From Legionellales bacterium (GTDB taxonomy: Bacteria; Pseudomonadota; Gammaproteobacteria; Eutrophobiales; Eutrophobiaceae), in assembly GCA_002721165.1 (NCBI GenBank), contig PBJS01000002.1, positions 67,788-81,452 on the forward strand: DNA of 13,665 nt, written 5' to 3'. The translations under genes were made by a program, and so were the position numbers. This document shows positions 7,366 through 13,665 of this stretch, in pieces. The notes beneath the pieces are model-generated. The model ran no database searches, was not told where the DNA came from, and saw nothing but the letters and a program-made list of their open reading frames with translations. Positions within the stretch are counted from its first letter, which is position 1. Every line of letters begins with the position of its first letter.

Positions 7366-8022
7366 TTATCGCTCCCATCTATATGCTGTTTTTAACAACT
7401 CCCTCAATAATTCTCCCCTAGGCCCACTTCTATATTTTTCTTCAAGTAAAATCATTTCCTCTTTTGCCTTAACATGACCCATTAATGCAAGACTAGTCAT
7501 CGCACTTTGAACTACGTAGTGATTGCTTGACTCAACCATTTTAACCAGATATTCAATATCTACTGGGTCACCGTTTAAACCAAGCGATACCACAACTTGC
7601 GCACGAACAAATTCATGGTCGGAATATTTGTATGAACGAATAAGTGCTTTGAATTCTTCAGTATTAAATATTCTGACTCGATTAATTGTGCTTGCAAGGG
7701 CGATACGAGGAGGAATCTTTTCTAATAAATCCCACGCTAGCTCTGGATATTTTTCTCGTTTTCTATCCCAAATATTTTGATAAAGATGAAGTACTGCTCG
7801 ATGCCAACGCATTGAATACAGCGCGTGCAATGTATTCGTGAGATTGACAACATTAGGTTCAGTTAATGCTTGTCTCACTTCTGCGAAGGTAGCTTTGCCG
7901 AACGTTATTTTTTCTCGTAATTGATCGTAATCGGGGGTACTTTCATTATTTGCAGATACGTGATTTACCGAAAATAGGAAGAGTGAAAAAACAATACTAG
8001 AGTACTTAACATGCAAAAACAT
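7366..8022 (-). CDS. Exported helical protein with HEAT-like repeats
   Basis: The 218 residues begin with a signal peptide (hydrophobic SIVFSLFLFSV, likely cleavage after HVSA). The rest looks all-helical. Around 130-190 two or more HEAT-like helical pairs are visible, for example EFVRAQVVVSLGLNGD followed by HYVVQSAMTSLALMGH, each with the alternating hydrophobic pattern and a short turn. There are no cysteines and no catalytic motif I recognise. HEAT-like repeats usually bind other proteins, so a scaffold or assembly role outside the cytoplasm is the best guess. The start is the ATG at 8020-8022. It lies 46 bases after pilE on the same strand, so it may be transcribed with pilY1-pilE. It is not a standard pilus gene that I know. 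Confidence 0.8.
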   Translation of the reverse strand: MFLHVKYSSIVFSLFLFSVNHVSANNESTPDYDQLREKITFGKATFAEVRQALTEPNVVNLTNTLHALYSMRWHRAVLHLYQNIWDRKREKYPELAWDLLEKIPPRIALASTINRVRIFNTEEFKALIRSYKYSDHEFVRAQVVVSLGLNGDPVDIEYLVKMVESSNHYVVQSAMTSLALMGHVKAKEEMILLEEKYRSGPRGELLRELLKTAYRWER

Positions 8023-8068
8023 ATTTAATTATAACACTCGATTGATATTAAAAAGTCAGGTCTAACGC

Positions 8069-8563
8069 TTAGCGGCCCCAACAGTCCATAATTAAAGTTG
8101 CAGCCGCGGCACTATCAGTAGAGAAAGTGTTTGCGCCACCAGGACTAACACCTTTTATCCCAGTGGATGTGAGTAAAAAATCACCACAATCAGCATCGCG
8201 CGGGGTAATCTCAGTTGCACGTAGGGTATATGCTGTTGGTGTAGCGGCCTGAAAGCCTAATGTGTATCTATTTGTCTCGCTAATACAGGGAGCTGCACCA
8301 CATATATTTACATTACCGGCGTTACAATCCCTTGCGGCGGCAATTGCAGTACCGAAAGCATTGCAATCACTATAATGCTTTTCCATTTTTGAGGAAGCAT
8401 CCATCAGTAATGCCCTGGCCTCAGCCCGTATACCTCTTTGCACATATTGGGTATATGCAGGAATTGCTATTGAAGCAAGTATCGAAATAATTACGACAAC
8501 AATCATCAACTCAATGAGAGTAAAACCAAATGTTTGTTTCTTTTTATTAATAGTTAATTTCAT
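8069..8563 (-). CDS. pilE: Type IV pilin, PilE-type
   Basis: The 164-residue prepilin has a short basic leader and the type III signal TFG|FTLIELMIVVVIISILA. Cleavage would be after Gly13, leaving N-methylated Phe14 and Glu5 of the mature protein (Glu18). The hydrophobic helix then forms the filament core. The globular domain has six cysteines (67, 80, 88, 93, 126, 161). The C-terminal part shows the PilE-type ending CGDFLLTSTGIKG with a final CWGR. Its position just after pilY1 matches the pilY1-pilE end of gammaproteobacterial minor-pilin operons, so it is probably a minor pilin rather than the major subunit. The ATG at 8561-8563 follows the pilY1 stop by 44 bases, with AGGAAA about 15 bases upstream. 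Confidence 0.95.
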   Translation of the reverse strand: MKLTINKKKQTFGFTLIELMIVVVIISILASIAIPAYTQYVQRGIRAEARALLMDASSKMEKHYSDCNAFGTAIAAARDCNAGNVNICGAAPCISETNRYTLGFQAATPTAYTLRATEITPRDADCGDFLLTSTGIKGVSPGGANTFSTDSAAAATLIMDCWGR

Positions 8564-8607
8564 CTCGAAAAAATATTTCCTAAATTATTTATCGTTGTAT
8601 ATTTCAA

Positions 8608-11600
8608 TTAGAAATCGACTGACTCGTTCCAATATGCTTTTATTGGCGCAGCATCTGCTACATTTCCTAAACTAATACCTAAACCATCAGCTTGTAGAAT
8701 CGCAACAATGCCGGAATCGGTAAAGAAGGGGACAATATCAGAAGGTATGCCGCTGCCTATTGTACCTCTAAACCTATTCGCACCCCTACCACCACCTAGC
8801 GTACTAGTTATTGGTGGTTCAGCTGTTAAGACATTGAAATGATAAGCACGTGCCAGACCAATATTAGGTGCCGCCGAACATGGATTTTTTTTGCTTGCCG
8901 AAGCAGCTGATGTGCCTGAAGACGGATCAAAGGTTGAAAATAAAACATTGCCGCCAATTACAATTGGTCTCGTAAAGGCTTTCTCGCCGGCTCTTCCATT
9001 TGCCTCAAAAAAATCAAAGTAATAACCATCAGATTGTTTTACCAAATCTTGATCACTACCTGACTGAGAGGCAATACTATCTGTTGTGATGTTTAACAAA
9101 CTTTTAGGATCCGAATGTGAATAAGCTTGACTATTTTGCTTAGGGTACCCATCACCTTGTTCTGCAACATTATCACCATCTGTATCTTGAAGTGTATTTC
9201 TACCAACAAAATAATCACGAAATGCATAAAATCTATCTTTAACAGTTTCCCCTAATGGATCAGGAATACTGCCGGTACCAGCCAATATCAAATCATATGC
9301 TTCTGATGTTGAAAAGTCGAAATCGTTTACCTGAGTAACCGAAGGTTTCACAAAGAAACGTCTTTGATTAGCTGCGGAGCTACCACCAATTGATGCTAAT
9401 AGACCAACAACCGTTCCTGTACCTCTTGTTCCGGTCTCTGGCACTGCCTCTGCAAGATCAACACGCCACATTTGTCCGCCTAAATCACCAACATAGAGTC
9501 TGTCAGTCAAACCATCATAATCAGAGTCATTAAATACAATATCGGAGGGGATTGAAAAATTCATCTTAGAAACTGTGATATCTGCGCCGCTGCCTTTACC
9601 ACTGATTGATAAAATCTTTCTGCCATCCATTGGATCTACAATATAAATTGCGTTTCCAAGATAATCGTTACCACCATTATCAGCGACTGAATACATAGCT
9701 GGGTCATCGAGTTTACTATCATAACCACCACCAAAGATTAATACTTCTTTCGGACTAGGTATGCCATTGATGTCTTCAACCATAATCGTTGTAATTTTAG
9801 GTTGCGACCAAGGTTGTGCTAAACGACGAAAGTCTCCTGATGTATTACCGCCGGCAATACGCCACATAAAGATAGGTTCTACACGGTCTTGATGATTAGA
9901 TACACTTTCTGATAGATCAAGCGCATAAATGAAACCAGAATCACCACCACCGCGACGGGTTGCCTGAAACACTCTTACAAAATCAGAATCTGCAGTAAAA
10001 CAGGTTCCCTTTCCATTGTTAACAATGTCTCGACCACTGCTGGGGTTAATTTTCTTATTGTTATCAACATCACACTTCCATACTGTGGGTGGCATATCTA
10101 AACCGTACAGATGTTTATCCTGGCGGTTATCAAATAATTGTCGTTGCATGGACCAGAAATCACTTGGCAGATAACGCCATTCTTCTAAACCGGTCTCTCC
10201 ATTGACCATATGTAGCATACCCGCATTTGATCCATAAACAATTTTATCAAAAAATGTATCACTAACATTTGGGTTAGTTGATTTGACGCCGCCATAAGTT
10301 ATTACGACTGGCTTACTGTTTACGACATCATGTACAGACCAACGTGTATCTGCATTGAGATCACTATCAGCTTCGGTAATGTGTTTTTTGCCTAGCAGCC
10401 ACAACATACGTTTTTCACACTCACTGCCACTATTTGTCGAGTCTGTTTTACAGATTGCCTGGCGCATTGTTGCAAATGCATTATCATTCCAATTTGTTGA
10501 ATCCATGTTAAATCCTGATTCACTAGCTAATACTACACCACGGCTCTGTTCGACCGGGTTGCTTGATGCTCTGTCAGTAAAAAGCTTTACTTCGGTATGA
10601 TCAATAATTTCGCCGCCCGCACCACCTCGTGTTGTGTTATTACCATCTTTTGAAGATGACCAGTAACTTTGAGTATCAGATCTAAATACTTTGTTGTTAG
10701 GGTCGGAGGCATCAACGACAGGATTGTTATTCACGTCAAGAGTTTCACCTACCTTGCAAGTTTGACCTTCCTTACCAGCACAGATTCCGAATTTTTTTAC
10801 ATTACCATTCCACTTTTGGGTAAGTTGTGGTGTAAACATTGCAAAGTATTGAGTCTCACGACTTTTTACTTCATTAAATGCATTCACTGCGAGTGATGGT
10901 GCAGCAAAGGAAGTCGGGGCACTTCTAACCTCAGAGAGTATTACCTTAAATACTTCTTGAAGGTCACCTGCCGTATCAGCAGAATAGAAACCGCCACCGC
11001 CAAGATTTGCTACATCTTTTAAAAATTGAACCGGCCCTGCTGATTTTAATGCAAAGGCGACCGTATGCGTTTTCACATTCTGTTCGCCCTTTATTTGTTT
11101 AACTTGATCTTCTTCGGCCATATATTCCACCAAATCAGGAACACAAGACTCAGAAGTTACGCCTCTTCCGTAATAACTATTACTAGTATACTTATGAAGT
11201 CTATGATCTTTTTCCTTAAACTTCGAGTTATCTGCATGGCATGACCTCTTACCTATTAATTGCTTAATACGGGTGTCGTCGCGTCCACCTGCCTGACCGT
11301 CAGTTAAAAGAACCTGATGATTAGCAGCACATTCCAAATCTGATTTAACAGGAGAAAGATATTTTGGGTTACCATTAATTTTCCGATTACGGCAACGAGA
11401 ACTTCCCAAATTATTTTTATTACAACCGCTAGGATTTAAAACAAAAAACTCATCGGTAGTGCCGCTATTGCCATAGTATCCACCACCACCTCTTGTAGCT
11501 GTCGCGCCCGGACAATTACCAGAAGCTATACAGTAGGCTCCAGGATGGCTAATCTGTCCATATGAACCGCGATGTTTACCATGCACCATAGTTTCACCAC

Positions 11601-13665
11601 GGAAGTATTTGGCAGTTTCCAGCATGGCGCCTGCAATGGGTGTGCCACCTCTTGCAGGTAATTCTTTTACTTTTTCTTTTAGTACTTCGCGTACCGATTT
11701 GAAAGGAACAGTTTTTGAGTCGTCATATTTAACAACGAGACGGGGGGCTCTTGAAGGATCGCTATCAAAACTCTCTGCAATACGTGTCCCGGTACCCGTA
11801 ATAACAAAACCCATATTATTTTTACTACTCCAATCACTACGGTTAACAACTTCCTGAACAACGGCCGCTAAATCAGGGCTACTGTGTTCAGCACCTGCTG
11901 TATCCCAATCATCTCCAGCGGTTGCACTCGATAGTGACCAACTAGCAGACGCTGATGTTGTTGGTGGTGTGGATATAGCATTAGCTCTATTCGTAATTGG
12001 GCCTACATTTCCCTCATTAACAGCCTTGATTGTGTAACTTGCATCGCCAGTTGAGGTACCTTTGGCTATGAATTCTATATGCGCTTCTTTTATTGTCACA
12101 CCTTGTGGCACTTCAACTGCAGTAAAGCGAAGACCGACAGTTTGATTACCATTCTTACTGTCCTCACCTAGCACAAGGTCATCACTTACAGTGTCAATTC
12201 TACTGCCGGAATAACTATCAGCGTATTGTTCAGCATCATCACCACTTGATGCGATTTGAGAAACATCCAAAGAAGTCATACATCCTTTCTGAGGCATATA
12301 ACTGTATACAAATTTTGGTGCAAGGGCAGCCTCAGCGCTATCTTTACTATATAACTTACGTATTTGATCAGCAGTTGGACTGCTTGCGTCAATTAAAAAT
12401 GTAATTGCCTGACCACCACACCATCCGGAACGATTGGTCACTTCATGAACAATAGACTTAAGTTCATTGGTGCTTTTTGTAAATTGATCAGCGCAGGTAT
12501 TTGCCTGGCCTGTTGATGTTGTTACTGAACACTGAGTTGATGAAGGCGCTGTATTTAAAGTTGAACTATCAACAGTCCAGTTAATCACAGACCCCCCGGT
12601 CTTACGTGAACTCAGATTATTAGCCGTTGAAGTTAGCGCTGCAGAATCATCGACTTGTTCTGTCTGAATCTGCCAAACCACAGAATCTGAACCACCAGCC
12701 GCGGAATTTGTAACAAGTAATTTTGCCGAATTTAAAGTTGCGCCTCGTGGAATACGAACATCTTCAAAACGCAGGGCAAGCAATTGATCATCCCCTTCAG
12801 AACCAGCAACAGCCTGCATTTGAATACGAAGTTTTGGCTGCAATGTACTACTAGCATTACGTGAATGTGGAAAACGAGCGCCCCTACTGGTTTTGACTTT
12901 AAAACCCATAGCATTACCCGATTGCCAATCAGACCGGTCGACAATCTCCTGAACGACAGATGAGATGTTTGGTGATGTAAATTTCGTATTTCTATTTCCG
13001 CCCGGAATACCATCCCATGCAACTGTTGCGCTGGTTGTTGCACGACTCGATAAATCACGGCTTGAGGTGCTAAATGTTGTTGTATTAGCAATATCTAAAC
13101 CCGAAATAACAGCGTTGGTGCGAGTTGTTTGTCGAAATGCATTAGTAAATTCAAGAAAAGCAGATTGTATTGTCGCACCCTGGGCAATATTCACACTTTG
13201 AAAACGCAACCCCAGTGAGACCACCTGATGGATGTACGCAAAGTTAGTATTTAACATACGACCGTTTCTATTAAATTCTGAAATATCATCACTAGCGGAT
13301 GCAACTAGAACTGTTGTTGTTCCGCTTTGACCAGTAGTTCCACCAAAATCAAATGCCTCTAGTGTGTCATCATGCAAAAAGACCTCGCCCGTACTATTGC
13401 CTGAGACTCTCTCTTCTGCATCATCAGTATTACTAACTAAAGATGCTTTAAATTCTAAAGCTTGCACCGATGTTGACTCGCCAACAATAATATTAGCATT
13501 ACCATTAATCGGGCTAATTGGGAAAATTACCGAACCACCGGTATTACTGAAACGTGCTAAACCAACGTTAACATTGTCCAACGTTGACAACAGGTCAGAC
13601 ATAGCGCTTTTTAAAACAGTCATTCTCGCTGTGCGTTTATTCGCACCGGCATCGCGAGCGTTCAT
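8608..13665 (-). CDS. pilY1: PilY1/PilC-type pilus tip adhesin, enlarged (5' end outside window)
   Basis: PilY1 proteins sit at type IV pilus tips, prime assembly, and mediate adhesion and surface sensing. The 1685 codons stay open at the right edge, so the Met at 13663-13665 is probably internal: the signal peptide and DxSxS metal-site loop of the von Willebrand A (VWA) domain must lie upstream. Counting from that Met, residues 1-55 are VWA sequence (NVNVGLARFSNTGG). Three related modules follow at about 70-283, 285-456 and 464-647. VWA then resumes (GGTPIAGAM with Thr675; LLTDGQ with Asp789). A typical PilY1 linker comes next (FAAPSLAVNAFNEV, QKWNGNVKKF). The C-terminal beta-propeller runs from about 1106 (VHDVVNSKPVV) with a calcium loop at 1380-1388. 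Common PilY1 proteins have about 1000-1200 residues; the modules explain most of the excess. It is followed by pilE. Confidence 0.93.
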   Translation of the reverse strand: MNARDAGANKRTARMTVLKSAMSDLLSTLDNVNVGLARFSNTGGSVIFPISPINGNANIIVGESTSVQALEFKASLVSNTDDAEERVSGNSTGEVFLHDDTLEAFDFGGTTGQSGTTTVLVASASDDISEFNRNGRMLNTNFAYIHQVVSLGLRFQSVNIAQGATIQSAFLEFTNAFRQTTRTNAVISGLDIANTTTFSTSSRDLSSRATTSATVAWDGIPGGNRNTKFTSPNISSVVQEIVDRSDWQSGNAMGFKVKTSRGARFPHSRNASSTLQPKLRIQMQAVAGSEGDDQLLALRFEDVRIPRGATLNSAKLLVTNSAAGGSDSVVWQIQTEQVDDSAALTSTANNLSSRKTGGSVINWTVDSSTLNTAPSSTQCSVTTSTGQANTCADQFTKSTNELKSIVHEVTNRSGWCGGQAITFLIDASSPTADQIRKLYSKDSAEAALAPKFVYSYMPQKGCMTSLDVSQIASSGDDAEQYADSYSGSRIDTVSDDLVLGEDSKNGNQTVGLRFTAVEVPQGVTIKEAHIEFIAKGTSTGDASYTIKAVNEGNVGPITNRANAISTPPTTSASASWSLSSATAGDDWDTAGAEHSSPDLAAVVQEVVNRSDWSSKNNMGFVITGTGTRIAESFDSDPSRAPRLVVKYDDSKTVPFKSVREVLKEKVKELPARGGTPIAGAMLETAKYFRGETMVHGKHRGSYGQISHPGAYCIASGNCPGATATRGGGGYYGNSGTTDEFFVLNPSGCNKNNLGSSRCRNRKINGNPKYLSPVKSDLECAANHQVLLTDGQAGGRDDTRIKQLIGKRSCHADNSKFKEKDHRLHKYTSNSYYGRGVTSESCVPDLVEYMAEEDQVKQIKGEQNVKTHTVAFALKSAGPVQFLKDVANLGGGGFYSADTAGDLQEVFKVILSEVRSAPTSFAAPSLAVNAFNEVKSRETQYFAMFTPQLTQKWNGNVKKFGICAGKEGQTCKVGETLDVNNNPVVDASDPNNKVFRSDTQSYWSSSKDGNNTTRGGAGGEIIDHTEVKLFTDRASSNPVEQSRGVVLASESGFNMDSTNWNDNAFATMRQAICKTDSTNSGSECEKRMLWLLGKKHITEADSDLNADTRWSVHDVVNSKPVVITYGGVKSTNPNVSDTFFDKIVYGSNAGMLHMVNGETGLEEWRYLPSDFWSMQRQLFDNRQDKHLYGLDMPPTVWKCDVDNNKKINPSSGRDIVNNGKGTCFTADSDFVRVFQATRRGGGDSGFIYALDLSESVSNHQDRVEPIFMWRIAGGNTSGDFRRLAQPWSQPKITTIMVEDINGIPSPKEVLIFGGGYDSKLDDPAMYSVADNGGNDYLGNAIYIVDPMDGRKILSISGKGSGADITVSKMNFSIPSDIVFNDSDYDGLTDRLYVGDLGGQMWRVDLAEAVPETGTRGTGTVVGLLASIGGSSAANQRRFFVKPSVTQVNDFDFSTSEAYDLILAGTGSIPDPLGETVKDRFYAFRDYFVGRNTLQDTDGDNVAEQGDGYPKQNSQAYSHSDPKSLLNITTDSIASQSGSDQDLVKQSDGYYFDFFEANGRAGEKAFTRPIVIGGNVLFSTFDPSSGTSAASASKKNPCSAAPNIGLARAYHFNVLTAEPPITSTLGGGRGANRFRGTIGSGIPSDIVPFFTDSGIVAILQADGLGISLGNVADAAPIKAYWNESVDF
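9502..9528 (-). other. Predicted calcium-binding loop in PilY1 propeller
   Basis: Codes for DSDYDGLTD followed by RLYVGD. The DxDxDGxxD spacing is that of the EF-hand-like calcium loop known in the C-terminal propeller of Pseudomonas aeruginosa PilY1, where calcium binding controls pilus extension and retraction. All the expected aspartates are present. Confidence 0.8.
11725..12276 (-). repeat. Adhesin module 3
   Basis: Residues about 464-647. It has the full set of landmarks: SGDDAEQYADSYSG, SDDLVLGED, VGLRFTAVEVPQGVTIKEA, SASWSLSS, SPDLAAVVQEVVNRSDWSS, GFVITGTGTRIAES and APRLVVKY. It is the copy closest to the general form of this module and is followed at once by the resumed VWA sequence. 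Confidence 0.78.
12298..12813 (-). repeat. Adhesin module 2, divergent copy
   Basis: Residues about 285-456. It keeps LALRFEDVRIPRGATLNSA, the SIVHEVTNRSGW segment and the closing APKFVYSY. It has lost most of the opening DDAEE...SDDL stretch and begins directly with EGDDQLLALRF. It alone contains three cysteines (TQCSV, TCADQ, GWCGG), so it has drifted from the other two. Confidence 0.7.
12817..13458 (-). repeat. Adhesin module 1 within the VWA region of PilY1
   Basis: Residues about 70-283 of the window-numbered protein. Landmarks in order: TDDAEERVSG, LGLRFQSVNIAQGATIQSA, a variable middle with ATVAWDGI, then SPNISSVVQEIVDRSDWQSG, GFKVKTSRGARF, and PKLRIQ. The pattern matches an extracellular beta-sandwich-like module seen in large secreted bacterial proteins, related in style to DNRLRE/CBM96-type domains (from memory, not searched). 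Confidence 0.75.

Noticed and set aside
12732..13091. 119-codon minus-strand frame inside pilY1
   Set aside because: It is a frame-shifted shadow of the adhesin module, whose own frame shows clear conserved repeats through the whole region.

Overview
The window looks like chromosomal DNA from an AT-rich gammaproteobacterium with type IV pili. Two things support this. The gene order tRNA-Leu, tig, clpP, clpX, lon is a classic gammaproteobacterial arrangement, and the Lon, ClpX, ClpP and trigger factor sequences align closely, from memory, with their E. coli and Pseudomonas counterparts. I see no insertion sequence, CRISPR array, rRNA or phage gene. No intergenic gap exceeds 300 bases.

Left part (1-5670, minus strand): a protein quality-control cluster, transcribed as trigger factor, ClpP, ClpX, then Lon. 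Lon runs off the left edge and lacks only its last few dozen residues. A 21-codon reading frame with a perfect Shine-Dalgarno sequence ends inside the start of lon. It may be a leader peptide that couples translation into lon.

Middle part (5671-8022): a tRNA-Leu with anticodon UAG and an encoded CCA end, then four small exported-protein genes. One is a tiny protein with two identically spaced triple-cysteine motifs. Beside it on the same strand is an exported glutaredoxin-like protein with a DUF4124-like N-terminus. A DUF4124 coiled-coil protein is transcribed divergently from a TTG start. A HEAT-like-repeat exported protein converges on it with an 8-base gap.

Right part (8069-13665, minus strand): a PilY1-type tip adhesin (5' end outside the window) followed by a PilE-type pilin. 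This matches the end of a minor-pilin operon whose earlier genes would lie beyond the right edge. The adhesin is unusually large: at least 1685 residues, against roughly 1000-1200 for well-known PilC/PilY1 proteins. The extra length is mainly three tandem copies of a beta-sandwich-like module set inside the von Willebrand A domain. The HEAT-like gene lies 46 bases downstream of pilE on the same strand and may belong to this operon.

Most worth a second look: the triple-module insertion in PilY1, the overlapping leader frame before lon, and the pairing of an exported glutaredoxin with a twin-motif cysteine-rich protein.
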